Under the pieces are notes generated by a model. It was not told the origin of the DNA and did no database searches. It saw only the letters and a program-made list of their open reading frames with translations. Position numbers and translations under genes: made by a program. Shown here piece by piece: positions 11,310 to 22,953 of a stretch of DNA of 64,000 nt (position 1 is its first letter; every line of letters starts with the position of its first letter). Origin of the DNA: Gari tellinella (Eukaryota > Mollusca > Bivalvia > Cardiida > Psammobiidae); NCBI GenBank assembly GCA_922989275.2, contig OV277864.1, positions 50,591,550-50,655,549 on the forward strand, in the 5' to 3' direction.

Positions 11310-11705
11310 AATGGTTAAAGCGATTCAAACAGGCTCACAGAATAAAAAAAACAAATCTAGAACCAGATCAAAGTCTGCACTGTTTGCAATTAATTTTGCA
11401 AACTATTCTAAAACCAACCAAAAAAATTAACAAAGAGAATGACCCTAACTAGAAATAAGAGTTGTCCATTTCAAATATCGGTCGTATTTGCTTTACATAC
11501 CATCATAACTGGTTGGCGATTCAAACAGTCTAACAAAATATAAAAAAATATATAGAACAAGATCAAGGTCTGCACTGTTTGCAATTTTGCAAAATATTCC
11601 AAAAACCAACCCTAAAACTCAACAAAGAGACTGATCCTAATTAGTAATAAGAATTGTCCATTAGAAATATCAGTGGTCTTTGCTTTATGTACATACCATC
11701 AAGGG
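11310..11705. repeat. tandem duplication, about 190-bp unit, two copies
   Basis: The stretch GCGATTCAAACAG...GTCTGCACTGTTTGCAAT...CCAACC...TTGTCCATT...CATACCATCA occurs twice in a row (about 11310-11508 and 11509-11705), with scattered differences. It resembles half of family L elements but lacks the palindrome. Confidence 0.65.
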
Positions 11706-12057
11706 TGTGGTCATAATTACGAAATGATACTGAAAGCTGCTTGTATATAAAGGGCAGCAATATCAATAATTCAATAGTACCGTGCCACATGCAGTCTGTC
11801 ACAGAATGGTCCGTTGATTCGCTCTACCACAGATGCCGCCGCAACTTACTTGATTCGTGTCTGACAGCAAATATTTGTTAAGGTAAGCTTTGTTTAGATC
11901 TTTTGCAAAATAATTTTATTTTTTTCACATAATGAATTAGTTTAAACATATTTTATTTCAAAAAAGTACATATTTTATAATCATACATAGATATACTTTA
12001 GGATGAGAACGAAAGTAATGTTTGCTTATTAGGTTCGTCTCCTATTGTAATGAATTA

Positions 12058-12175
12058 CAGCGCTCCCTCTCTACAACGACACCCAATGGGAGACAAACAT
12101 TGTGTGCGATGTTCGGAGGGAGTCATTATAGGGAGGGAAACTGACTTAAATTTGTAAACAGCATGAATCCAGCAA
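12058..12175. mobile_element. MITE family E, truncated copy E4
   Basis: TA then CAGCGCTCCCTCTCTACAACG and the first subterminal block up to 'AACAGCATGAATCCAGC', where the match stops inside the first hairpin arm. The right half is absent. Confidence 0.7.
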
Positions 12176-12266
12176 TGTTTTCAAGCATAAAATGCACAAA
12201 GTATTTATTTGATGAATAAAACTCTTTTTTTTTGTAAGAAGAGGATACTATAGCAGTGACTGATTA

Positions 12267-12469
12267 CAGGGCTGCCATAAGTTGATCTTAAAAAATTCTA
12301 AGATATCCAAATTTTCTATTTTTCAAGCGCGATTACTTAAAGCGGGTTGAAAGTAAAGCAGAATGCGCCTTTATGTGCATTCTGCTTTACTTTCAGCCTG
12401 CTGTGAGCTGCCGTCTGATAGGATAGAAATCCAAAGATTTCTAAAAATTCCTGAGAAATGACAGCCCTG
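12267..12469. mobile_element. MITE family C, copy C1 (CAGGGCTG ends)
   Basis: CAGGGCTGCCAT at the left and ATGACAGCCCTG at the right. The centre carries the family A hairpin (TTAAAGCGGGTTGAAAG..., 12335-12409) although the ends are unrelated to family A. The flanks CTGATTA and CGGATTA suggest a 7-8-bp target duplication, as for hAT elements; weak. Confidence 0.7.
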
Positions 12470-12544
12470 CGGATTATCACGTCACATTAGTGAACTGTTA
12501 AATATATAAACGCATGTAAAAAAGTATAGAATTTTAGCAAATCA

Positions 12545-12788
12545 GGGGCCCGTTTCATAAAACTTCGTATTACAAAATGTTGTCGTAAGTCAGATTTTAA
12601 AAGTCTCGATTATTATTTAATTTTCCATCTAAACCTGTCTTGTGACATCCTTTTGGAATCGTCTTGAAAAGACGATTCCAAAGAGATGTCACAAGTCAGA
12701 ATTAGATGGAGAAATAAGAAATTAAATGTATTTGAAAGTTTTGACTTACGACCGTTTTTGTCGTACTAAGTTTTATGAAACGGGTCCC
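12545..12788. mobile_element. foldback element family G, copy G1
   Basis: GGGGCCCGTTTCATAAAAC at the left, GTTTTATGAAACGGGTCCC at the right, with TTGTCGTAAGTC and GACTTACGAC inside. The middle is a palindrome: CTTGTGACATCC..GGAATCGTCTT meeting AAGACGATTCC...GATGTCACAAG. No coding sequence. Confidence 0.85.
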
Positions 12789-12842
12789 AGTAGACCTTTA
12801 TATTTATCTAGCGTCAGGACGACGTCAACCCATCCCGATTAA

Positions 12843-13084
12843 CTCTTTCCTCCCTAAAACATTAAATGAACAATTCCTATTTCCAGTTTGGTATAGTCCA
12901 TTTCTGACTTTTAAGGGTTGTTTTTGTCAATGTTTTGAATTATGACAAACAGTGAAGACCCTGATCAGAGGGCTCCTTTCGGAGCCCTCTGATCTGGGTC
13001 TTCACTGTTTGCACAGGACAAGTGTACTTTTCACATGTACACTGTTTGAAACAACGCCAATATGCGGGACTAGGGTTCAAAGGA
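12843..13084. mobile_element. MITE family L, copy L1 (TTAA target site)
   Basis: Ends CTCTTTCCTCCC and GGGTTCAAAGG are flanked by TTAA (12839-12842 and 13085-13088). Perfect hairpin at about 12953-13017: ACAGTGAAGACCCTGATCAG, core GGGCTCC/GGAGCCC, and mirror arm to CTTCACTGTTTGC. This is the third sequence version of the AAACAG superfamily palindrome. Confidence 0.7.
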
Positions 13085-13481
13085 TTAAACGAATCTAAAC
13101 GCAAACGCATTGCAACTACAGTATAACATGCCTTATTCGACACCCTTTGGCATCAACTGATGATGTCGGATAAATCAGTATGTCAGTTAAAGCAGGTTTT
13201 AACTATACAGGCGAACTTGGCTATTTCAAAATCGTTTAAGTTGATCATACCCGTATTTCAAAGTTTAAACGTAGCTTTGCTTTGTTTCAGCGAGCTCGAG
13301 CTATAGAAAGTCATCAAAAGAAATACGGGTTAGCTCAACTTAATCATGTTTGAAAAGGCGAAGATCGACTGTATGCTTTTCGACATCTGGGTCCGAAAAT
13401 CATTGTCAGATAAACCAGGTCTATTGCTTAACCCTTTACCTTATAGCCTGTTTCAATTATTGAATATTGATGGCCACTTAA

Positions 13482-16400
13482 AGTCCCATTGTGTTTTCAG
13501 ACCTTTTCTAAATGCCTGAAATACAATAACGGTTAATAATAATGTTTGAACATTCTTATGGGCCAAACTGATCTATGAAATGATGAAGACGGACCTAAAT
13601 CACCAAAAAAGGGCGATTTAAAATCATAACAAACCGAAAATAGAACGTCTGACATAAACATTACCACACGGCTTAGTATCACGTGATACAGCCGAAATCA
13701 ACTTCACTGGGTGCAAACCGTATCTACCTCCGCCCGTCCATCCATCAGTCAGTTAGAATATCACACTTTTTTGTCCGCTCTCTAACTCAACTATTTTTTT
13801 TCGATCTTCCACAAACTTGCTGAAAATGTTCATTGATATAAAGTCAAGGTTTACTTTGATTACTACTAAAATCGCATAAGGTATTTTTGAGCTATTGCCT
13901 GTTAATTAATGAAAAATTACTGTTTCAGTCATTTTTGCACTCTAAAACAAACAGCTTTTATCGGATATTCACCAAACATGCTGAAAATATTTATTCATAT
14001 AAAATTTAGGTCTAGTTTGATTATTACTAAAATCGCATGTGGCATATCTGAGTTTTTGCCATTTATGTATTAAAAATGACTGTTTTCAGCAAGTTTTGCT
14101 CTCTAACACAAATACGTTTTAGTGGATCTTCACCAAACTTGCTGAAAATGTTTATTGATATAAAATCTAGGTTTAGTTTGATTACTACTAAAATCGCATA
14201 AGGTATATCTGAGTTATTGCCTGTTTATTAATAAAGATTGACTGTTTCAGTCACTTTTGCACTTTAAAACTATGGAAACAAAAAATGAAAACAGGCAACA
14301 TAGCTGATAAAAATATACGAGAAGACTTATTGCAACAAGTCCAACAATCTAATAGTACCAATAAATTACTGTACAATAAACAACTGAAAGAATATAATAA
14401 AACGTCATATTAAATGGGAAAAGGAAAACACAGATATCAACTGGAAGAATGTACACATAGTACCCTTCAAATCCTTAATCGATACCAAAATGCGAGCTTT
14501 TCAATACAAATACATAATGCGAATTATACCAAACAACCAATTTTTGTATAAATGCAAACTAGAAAATTCGAGCTTGTGTGACTTTTGTGCCATGCACATA
14601 GAATCAAACAAACACCTATTCTGGGAATGTCAATATTCATGAGCATTGTGGACACATTTAGAAATATATCTAAACGAAAAACAAGTATATTTAAATCTAA
14701 ATTATATTTTAATATCACTTGGATACACGGAGTGGAGTAGTTTTTCATCTTTGATAAATACCATACTGATTTATGCGACATATTTCATTTACAAAAATAA
14801 ATATGAAAATACAATTCCCTTATTTGTTAATTTTATAAAATATCTGAAACAGGTTGAAAACATAGAGCGAACGATAGCAACGGCAAAAAATAAAGTTGAA
14901 CAGCAAAACGGCAAGTGGGACAGATTACAGTTGAACCTGTAGCATGTAATAAAAGTTTGCAAACACATGCAGTAATACACTCTTCTTCTTCAAAGTTTTT
15001 TTTCCTACTCTCTTCTGCAACTTTTTCTTTTCTCACTATACATAAATTATTCCTTGCTATACTTAAATAGACAGAAAATATACTTGTTAAGAAACTAATA
15101 TATGCTGTATTATGGTAACATTTCATTGTGTGTCTTATATTTGTCTGTATATGTATATTGAGAAATAAAACATTACATAATAAAATAAAAATAAAAAAAT
15201 CAAGGTTTTGTTTAATTACTACTAAAATCGCATAAGGTATTTTGTGCTATTGCCTGTTAATTAATAAAAAATGACTGTTTCAGTCATTTTTGCACTCTAA
15301 AACAAACAGCTTTTATCGGATATTCACCAAACATGCTGAAAATATTTATTCATATAAAATTTAGGTCTGGTTTGATTATTACTAAAATCGCATGTGGCAT
15401 ATCTGAGTTTTTGCCCTTTATGTTTTAAAAATGACTGTTTTCAGCAAGTTTTGCTCTCTAACACATATACGTTTTATTGGATCTTCACCAAACTTGCTGA
15501 AAATGTTTATTGATATAAAATCAAGGTTTAGTTTGATTACTACTAAAATCGCATAAGGTATATCTGAGTTATTGCCTGTTTATTAATAAAAATTGACTGT
15601 TTCAGTTACTTTTGCACTCTAACACATACAGGTTTTATCGGATATTTACTAAACTTGCTTAAAATGTTTAATTATATAAAATTTAGGTCTAGTTTGATTA
15701 TTACAAAAATCACATGTGGCATATCTTATTTTTTGCCCTTTATGTATTAGAAATGATTGTTTTCAGCAAGTTTTGCTCTCAAACACAAATAATTTTTGTT
15801 GAATCTTCACCAAACTTGCTGATAGTTTTCATTAATATAAAATCAAGGTAAAGTTTGAATCCTACTAAAATCGCATAAGGCATGTTGGAGTAATAGCCCT
15901 TTAATTATTTAAAAAAATGGCTGTTTCAGCATTTTTTGCTCTCTAACACAAAGAGTTTTCATCGGATCTTCACCAAACTTGCTGAAATTCTTTATTTATA
16001 TAAAATCTAGGTCCAGTGTGATTATTACTAAAATCCGATAGGGATTATCTTAGTTATTGCCCTTTATGTATTAAAAGGACTGTTTTAACATTTTTTGCTC
16101 TCTAACACAAATACTTTTTTTTATTGATTTTCACCAAACTTGCTGAAAATGTTTATTTATATAAAACCAAGGTTTGGTTTGATTACTACTTAAATCGCAA
16201 AAGGCATGTCTGAATTTTTGCCCTTTAAGTATTAAAAATTAATATTTCAGCATTTTTTTTGCTTTCTAACACATACAGTTTTTATCAGATATTCACCAAA
16301 CTTGTTGAAAATGTTTATTAATATTAAATCTAGGTCAATCATCTTAACTACCAAAATCGCACAAGGCATGTTGGAGTTATTGCCCTTGAATGACTAAAAA

Positions 16401-17036
16401 TTGACAACTTCAGGCTTGTCAGCTTTCTGACTCAAATAGTTTTAATTGTCCCTACTGGTCGTAACTTTACGGAGTTTACAAACTATTTGAATCTAAAAAG
16501 ACGCCGCGTAACGCGGCGTCTCATCTGGATCCAAACTGTTTGACACTCGTCTTGAGGTTTGTTTAATTAAAACAATGCATAAATCTAAACTGAACACATT
16601 TTGCAGACGACAATGTCAAAGCAGACGTCTGTGCAGCAGAATAAGGGTTAACAGGGTCATTTTCAGTGCTCCAGCTATACACATGTAAGCGGGAGTAATC
16701 TGAACTAATCTAACTTTTTCTCACTCATTTCAGCACCGAATGCTATGGTGTTACTAATTTTAATGAGTATGACACCATTGGGTTTAAAAGCAGAAATAAA
16801 GATTTTAGTTTTCGAAATACTTCCGTTATCTGGAGTCCTGTATTTACAGAGTTGTCCTTCTTTCCATTCACAAGGGAGACTTTTTAATATGTGCAGCACA
16901 AAAATATTATAAATAAAATTTAAAAAGTGAATTTCTTAGATAAAGCCGGTTTTTGTGAAAGAATCACGTCCCACGTAGTTCAAATGGGACCCCAAACAAC
17001 CGTTTTATGCAGGTTTCTCAAAAACACAATGCGGTT
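13482..17036 (+). mobile_element. TTAA-flanked element P, copy P1, with 161-bp tandem array
   Basis: Left end AGTCCCATTGTGTTTTCAG and right end (reverse) AACCGCATTGTGTTTTTGAG are inverted repeats flanked by TTAA (13478-13481, 17037-17040). After a unique left block come about 161-bp units marked by CACCAAACTTGCTGAAAATG and ACTAAAATCGCATAAGG (13.79-16.44 kb). Then come an AAACAG hairpin (about 16.48-16.55 kb), a CAGTGCTCC...GGAGTCCTG MITE (16664-16840) and the right end. A LINE 3' fragment interrupts the array. No transposase is present, so it is non-autonomous. Confidence 0.8.
14275..15190 (+). pseudogene. LINE ORF2 3' end, 5'-truncated and broken
   Basis: A plus-strand reading at about 14430-14640 gives a C-terminal LINE segment with MRAFQYKYIMRIIPNN and CDFCAMHIESNKHLFWEC, a Cys/His knuckle typical of the region after reverse transcriptase. 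A stop follows at about 14640. Reading resumes with ALWTHLEIYL... to a stop at 14940-14942. A 3' untranslated part and an A-rich AATAAAACATTACATAATAAA-type tail end near 15190. The fragment sits inside the tandem array of P1. Exact clade not determined. Confidence 0.7.
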
Positions 17037-17359
17037 TTAAAGCAGGTTGAAAGTAAAGCAGAATGCGCCCTAAGGCGCATTCTGCTTTACTTTTAGCTTG
17101 TTTTAAGCTATCATCTGCTAGGTTTGAGAAATTATTTCTTATAGTTCATTTCCATGACTGTTTAAATTGGAACTATTTTCCTTGGTGGAGGAATAAATTA
17201 AATGTGCTAAAAAGCTACTAGATATGAATGACGCAAACATTTTGATCTAGATTCAGTAAGATCAAATAAGATGTGTGGCCTTTAGAGAACTAACACGATA
17301 TGTATATGATTTGACATAGTGACCTAGTTTATTTTATTTTATCCGACACCTGGTTAACC

Positions 17360-17440
17360 CTTTCTTCCATAGAAGCGCCTTTTAACACATTTAATTTTTT
17401 ATCTTATTCCGGTAGTCTTTTTTGTAAGATAACACTACTG
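17360..17440. mobile_element. MITE family A, left-end fragment A5
   Basis: TTAACCCTTTCTTCCATAGAAG followed by CGCCTTTTA and TTATTCCGG matches the left 80 bp of family A. The hairpin and right end are missing. Confidence 0.6.
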
Positions 17441-17904
17441 TTTAATTTGAAATAAGTATCCTAGGCCTCGATATTGTTATCCACTATTATATTAAAATAT
17501 ATTATTACGAATTATCTGATCGGAAACCAGTTGTAATTTTACATCATTGAATTTATATATTGGTCGAAACAAGGAAAAAGTCAAGCCTACCAAATATTGT
17601 TGGTTCATTGTTAGAGTGCCAAATATAATGTGGTGTTTTTGGATTTAAAATTCTCCATATATCATTTAAATCGTTATTTGTATTATATTATTTAGCGTGT
17701 CCCTATTTTTCCTATTGCTGTAAGGATTTCCGTTATTTTTTTTATCTTCATCTATATCTATAACTGTATTAAAATCTCCGCCTACAATGGGGCCCTACCG
17801 ATATACAGAGTATTTCCCCTTGGTGGGTTAAGTCCCTTGTACACTGGGTAGCGATAAGCCAATGTGGTAAACTGGCGTGACATTTATCTAAAATATGTTC
17901 TGTC

Positions 17905-18360
17905 TATTCGTCTCTCTTTTTGTATCTTTCTGTCTGTCTTACTGTCTGTCGCTCGGTGTCTTCCACTCTCTGTGTCGCTTTGACTCTCTGTCACAGTATC
18001 TGTATTTGTCTCGTTCTGTCTGAGTCTGTCTGTAAATCTCTTTCTCTCTCTCACTCCACCTATCTGCCCATTCTCTCTGTCTCTTTGTCTGTGTCAGTCC
18101 TTCTCTGTCTCTGTCTGTACCTTTCTTTGTCCATCTGTCTATCAGTTTTCTCTTTGAGTCTTTATGTCTCTATGTCCGTCTCTCTCTGTCTGTTTCTCTC
18201 TGTATTTGTCTGACTTTTGTCTCCCTGTCGTCTTCCCCGATTCTGTCTCTCTGTGTGTCTTTCTCTGACTAGAGCTCTCTGTCTCTGTCTCCGTCTGTCT
18301 TTCTGTCTGTCTGTCTGTATGTGTGTCTATCTGTCTGTCTGTCTGTCTGTGTCTCCTTCT
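17905..18360. repeat. imperfect (TCTG/TCTC)n microsatellite
   Basis: About 450 bp of CT-rich sequence dominated by CTGTCTGT and TCTCTCTG. An open frame at 17920-18213 is only the translation of this repeat. Confidence 0.9.
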
Positions 18361-18722
18361 CTTTACATATAAATTGTCTCAGTTTACTTTACATATCAAA
18401 CCGTCTCCTCCATAGGCATCAGTGCAAATACTCTATATCCAAATAATAATGCAAGTGACTGCTAAAAGAAATATGAAAGTAAACTTAAGATTGCTTCAGG
18501 AGCTTTCAGCATTATTTTCACCCTGCTTTATTAAGCCATCTTTGCTTCACACCATCGTCTGCATGTATTCAGAATTTTTAAGACAGTGTAGAAGCATGCT
18601 TAGATCCTTATGCGAAGAGATAGACTCTATGAATCCAACATTTTTGCAGCATGATCTGGATTAAAACTGTTTGCAAGGTGTGCAGTGTTGAAAGGGTTAA
18701 TCCAAAGTCATCAACAAAACCA

Positions 18723-18965
18723 GGGCCCCGTTTCATAAAACTTCTTAAGACAAATGTTGTCGTAAGTCAAATCTTTCAAATGCATTTAATTTCTGATTTC
18801 TCTATCTAATCCTGCCTTGGGACATCTCTTAGGAATCGTCTTGAAAAGACGATTCCAAAGAGATGTCACAAGACGGGATTAAATGGAGAAATAAATAATA
18901 ATTGAGACTTTTATTATCAGACTTACGACAACATTTGTCGTACGAAGTTTTATGAAACGGACCCC
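18723..18965. mobile_element. foldback element family G, copy G2
   Basis: GGCCCCGTTTCATAAAAC and GTTTTATGAAACGGACCCC ends, TTGTCGTAAGTC and its mirror inside. The central palindrome is GGGACATCTCTTAGGAATCG...CGATTCCAAAGAGATGTC. Confidence 0.85.
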
Positions 18966-19096
18966 AGGTGCTTTATTTATCTATGTTTTAAAATCTATTT
19001 ATTTATTTACTCATTTATTGTTTGTGATCAAACACGTCATGCGGGTACAGGTACAGTAGTCAAAAACGCATATTCAAGTAACACGGGAGAACATTA

Positions 19097-19429
19097 CAGT
19101 ACTGAACCTTATTAAATTAACAATTTTTGCGATTCGCTTGCAATTCGATGACAATTCGCTTGCAATTCGACGCCAATTCGCTTGCGATTCAAAACACTAA
19201 CATTACCCTCGGGTAAGTTTTCTTGAATGGTGTATCTAAAAAATGTTCGCAAATATGCATTCGTTAATTTGTTCGATTCCATTTGTGTCACAACCGCTTC
19301 GGAAAATTCGTTTAAAGATATTGAAACGTAGGATTTGTTTTTTGAAGCGCCCGATTCAATCGCAATTCGATGGCAATTCGCTTGCGATTTTCAATTTAAT
19401 TTAATAAGATTCAGTACTGTACCCAAATG
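19097..19429. mobile_element. MITE family J (TA target site)
   Basis: CAGTACTGAACCTTATTAAA at the left and TTTAATAAGATTCAGTACTG at the right, both next to TA. Inside, CAATTCGCTTGCAATTCGA-type short repeats occur near both ends. Length 333 bp, no coding sequence. TA duplication and CAGT start fit Tc1/mariner. Confidence 0.8.
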
Positions 19430-19497
19430 TGCATTTCATCGATAATCGGCTTGTTAAAGAAGTAAACCATGCTGGGAGTGTTTTTGACGCTTATATA

Positions 19498-20647
19498 CGA
19501 AAGCCCCGTGGTGACATTCCATATCCCCACTTCCAAGTTAAAATTTCCACGTTTTTAGTTCCAAGTTCCATGTTCGGACTTCCAAGTTCCATGTTCGGAC
19601 TTCCAAGTTCTAAGTTCCGACGTCTAACTTCCATATTTTAACTTCAAAATTCTTACTTTGCTCGTGACGTCGTAGTTTCGCGAGGTTTTTCTTCATGCAT
19701 GTCTATTTTATTTTAGACCCCTTGCCCAAGGTTACCGGCAAACGGTTTTCAGAGTGATAGTTATACCAGACCGCTAACACACACCCCTCTAAAGCTCTCG
19801 TCGTTTCATTATAAACCCAATCCGGCTACATAAGGATATCTGTCTTATCAATGTACCGTGCGTAGGATAAAGAAGTGGGTGGTGCGGCATGATTCCATGT
19901 CTACCTCGCCCTTTATTATATCCGTTTAACCCTTTAACCAATGACCTGGTTCTAGTATTGAAAATAGATGGCCACTTAAAGCAGGTTGAAAGTAAAGCAG
20001 AATGCGCCTTAGGGCGCATTCTGCTTTACTTTCAGCCTGCTTTAAGCTACAATATCCTACACTACAGAAATATTTCTTATTAATAAGTTATTATACATAT
20101 TCATGAGTGTAAATATTGGAACTATTTTCTTTAATGGAGGAATAAATTAATGTGCTTAAAGGCGCTTCTATAAGGGAAATGGTTAACCGGGCAATTAATT
20201 GAGTTACACATCTTACTGAATACACAAAAGTACATGTATTATGAAATTAAATCAACATTGAAACGAGCGTGTATGCCATGTTTTCAATTTGTTTTTGTCT
20301 TCGTGTTTCACTTTCCTTCCAATGTGTTGAACACGCGCGAAATGTCTGTGACGTCATAGTCTATACATGTGCTGAGGATAAACGTGGAAGTCGGAAGTTG
20401 GAAGTCGAAACATGGAACATGGAAGTTGAAACATGGAAGTTGGAAGTCGGAATGTGGAACTTGGAAGTCGGAACATGGAACTTAGAACTTGGAACATGGA
20501 AGTCGGAACTAAGAAGTAGGAACTTAGAACACGGGCGATATACAATAACCATACTAGCAAATGATCTTGGAAGTAAAAAGTAAGAAGTTGGAAGATGGAA
20601 GTTGGAAGTTGGAAGTCGGAATACGGAAAGTTACCACGGGGCTTTCG
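19498..20647. mobile_element. element K: CGAAAGCCCC ends with GGAAGT-rich flanks
   Basis: CGAAAGCCCCGTGGTGAC at the left, GTTACCACGGGGCTTTCG at the right, each next to TA (19496-19497, 20648-20649). The left flank holds repeated ACTTCCAAGTTCCATGTTCGG units (19540-19640). The right flank holds the opposite strand version, GGAAGTCGGAAGTTGG and GGAACATGG (20388-20620). MITE A6 is nested in the middle. Open frames at 20269-20583 and on the other strand are repeat translations. Confidence 0.7.
19930..20182. mobile_element. MITE family A, copy A6, nested in K
   Basis: Left CCCTTTAACC, right AAGGGAAATGG, flanked by TTAA (19926-19929 and 20183-20186). Central hairpin about 19977-20046 (TTAAAGCAGGTTGAAAG...CCTGCTTTAA). 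Length 253 bp. Confidence 0.8.
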
Positions 20648-21134
20648 TACCTATGTCCTGCGAAGTGGTGCTGCTGTGTTCGGTTACGTTTGGTCACATT
20701 CCTTTGTGATGTATGATATGGCAGACCTGTAGTTTACTACAGGCTTAACCTGGCAGTTACAAACGGTTTTGATACAGTTAATAGTTTGTTATTTTACCAC
20801 ACTATTTACTTGATCATTTTATTCTAAAGTAAACGTCCTATATTTTCATTTGATTGATCAATATAATTATATTAAAGCCAGAATGTCACCCAAATGCATG
20901 TTTAAATCGCGCAATTTCTTATATAAGAACATTTTCTATGTATTGAATCTAAGCGAAATCCGTTGTCAGGTGCCTGAAACATGCCCCCCTTTCTTTAAGA
21001 ACCATACATAAATGTGCCGATTTCTTATCGAGATGGTTGGAAAAATAAGCTTTTTGTTTACATAACAAATCTTCGTGTCGGCTTCCGAGAATTTCCGCAT
21101 GGTCGAATGAGAGTCACGTGATCGATCCGATTTT

Positions 21135-21880
21135 TCTGACTGGTCTGTGTTACTTTAGAACAGACTAGTTAATAATGGTAAATAGGTAACAGTGGAGAAA
21201 ACGTTATTCTTTCCCGTTTAAAACGCAAACGAAACGCAAACGCATCACAATAAAACGCATAAAAACACAACCTTTAGACAATTATGACCATTCATGTTAG
21301 TCTGAGTTGCAAACAGTTTGGTGCCTGATCAGACGACGGGTTACCCGGCGTCTGATCTGCTCCAAACTGTTTGCAATTGAAATCATGGTTTTAGCGTAAG
21401 CGCGTTTATTGGGAAAGAATAATATATTCTCCACTGTAAGGAAGGTAACATCGAATACATAGTCGTACACATTCCTACTTGAGATCAGTATGATCATCGT
21501 GCAGCACGAGAACGCTGCGCTAACTTTACTGATATTTTATTCTTTCAAATTAAACGCATTTATAAACAAAACTATTATTACCATTGCAAACAGGTTGGAG
21601 CCAGATCAGACACCGCGTAACCCGGCGTCTGATCAGGCTCCAACCTGTTTGCTACTCAGATTAAAAGAATAGTTAAAATTTCTAAAAGTAAATTTCCACA
21701 GTGTAGTGAATTGCGTTTGCGTTTAAACCGGAAAGAAAAATGTATTCTCTACTGTATATTGCGCACAATAAATACAGCTATCAGTGTCTCTTGCTGAATG
21801 TAGGGAATACTCATCCCTTTTAAAGTTTTAGAATGTTCCAATCTAAAAATAACTCTGCCAAGTCAGGAGAAAACACTATG
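21135..21880. mobile_element. composite element D', copy with nested D2
   Basis: The left end TTTTTCTGACTGGTCTGTGTTA and the right end AAAATAACTCTGCCAAGTCAGG are degenerate inverted repeats. Between them lie the D' landmarks ATGGTAAATAGGTAA, CGTGCAGCACGAGA and a GGTTGGAGCC palindrome (about 21592-21653). A complete family D copy (21190-21436, CAGTGGAGAAAACG...CTCCACTG) is inserted after GGTAA. Confidence 0.65.
21190..21436. mobile_element. MITE family D, copy D2
   Basis: CAGTGGAGAAAACGTTATTC at the left, AATATATTCTCCACTG at the right, hairpin at about 21309-21374. Length 247 bp. It sits inside the D' element. Confidence 0.8.
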
Positions 21881-22197
21881 AAAACATCTTTACCGGGCGC
21901 AAGCCGAAAGAACTCGGAAAATCTCCGCCGTTGATCGGATGTCAACAAACCGATTTAAAAATCGACTTCTTTCCACCAAATTCATGGGTTTGTAAGCAAT
22001 ATTGCCTCCATATACATATCGGATTACTTCTTTTTATATGTTTAGATTATGTGTGTGCCTGAATGTTCAGGTTTGAAAAATGCGCTATGTTAGCTTACAT
22101 ACTGCCTTTAAGAAAAGTAGCAAACTTCACATCTTTTTTTTTAATCGTCTTTCCCAATGAACAGTTGTGTAATATTGGGTTGTACTGGGATTCAAAC

Positions 22198-22352
22198 TAG
22201 GACATTTTGATAGAATAAATATAATTACGAGTGACAAACGGCTTGAATCCAGATCAGACGCCGCGTTTCTGATCTGGAATTAAGCTGTTTGCAAATGTAA
22301 GCCAAGTCTTAATCTTCACTCCCTATAACGACTTCTCCGAACAACACACACA
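22198..22352. mobile_element. MITE family E, truncated copy
   Basis: GACATTTTGATAGAA, then a shortened hairpin (GACAAACGGCTTGAATCC...GGAATTAAGCTGTTTGC), then CTCCCTATAACGACTTCTCC. Terminal repeats are missing. Confidence 0.6.
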
Positions 22353-22499
22353 ATAAGTGGACTTTAAAGAGAATGCAAAGCTTAAATGACATAAAAAGTT
22401 GTTTTTGTAAATGGGTGCCAGGCGTCTATATAAATATGTATATATTAGTTTAAGAAAAGGACTAATTTTAAAAGCCATATTTCCACAAAAAAATAAGCA

Positions 22500-22592
22500 C
22501 GGTCAGATTCGAACCCGTGAGGTGAAGGAAACACGAGATATGCTAAAATGTGTGAACACGCATTAAACCACACGATTAGGGCGATGTTTAAA
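22500..22592 (-). other. possible tRNA-derived remnant
   Basis: Read on the minus strand, the stretch ends GGGTTCGAATCTGACCGTGC, containing the Pol III box B core GGTTCGAAT, and has a TGTGGTTTAATGCG box A-like piece about 45 bp upstream. Stems of a functional tRNA do not form convincingly. Probably a SINE head or tRNA pseudogene. Confidence 0.25.
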
Positions 22593-22953
22593 ACAAATAT
22601 CTTCTCCGTCCATGGAGGAGAAGAAAAAGCGATGGAAAATATCTAAAAAAAAAGATATGTGACTTTTCTTCAGAATGTTTTAGACTGATCATATTTTTTT
22701 AGAATGTAATATACACTATAAAGCCCCACATTTGCTTTTTTTAAGTAATATTTTGATTTTGCAAATAAACCGTTTTCAGTCTCTTTAACCTTGTATATAA
22801 TTTATAAAAATTCATGGGAAAACGATTTCATATTTGGGACGTGAACTGAACTCAAGACGCACTTGAACCCAATATAATTTGGGTAATGTCAGGAAGATGG
22901 CATGGTCATTTAGAGGCCACAAAGGTTAAATCTAACATTGAACATTACTTTAA

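Larger units (their letters stand above)
13432..17230. mobile_element. MITE family A, copy A4, split by a 3.56-kb TTAA insertion
   Basis: The left part (CCCTTTACC to GGCCACTTAA, 13432-13481) and the right part (AGCAGGTTGAAAG onward from 17041) fit together as one family A copy when 13482-17036 is removed. The joining sequence matches copy A6. TTAA is present on both sides of the insertion. The right terminus of A4 has decayed past about 17230. Confidence 0.8.
20900..22045. repeat. old dispersed repeat, copy 2, interrupted by D'
   Basis: 20900-21134 and 21880-22045 align with 5.80-6.02 and 6.14-6.28 kb. The gap is filled by the D' element, so that insertion is younger than the repeat. Confidence 0.55.

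Noticed and set aside
17920..18213. 97-codon frame rich in Leu, Ser and Cys
   Set aside because: Entirely within the TCTG microsatellite.
18422..18664. 80-codon frame downstream of the microsatellite
   Set aside because: Ends in a degenerate MITE arm (GATCTGGATTAAAACTGTTTGC) and shows no domain.
20269..20583. Frames of 63-104 codons with EVETWNMEVETW-type repeats, both strands
   Set aside because: Translation of the GGAAGT repeat flank of element K.
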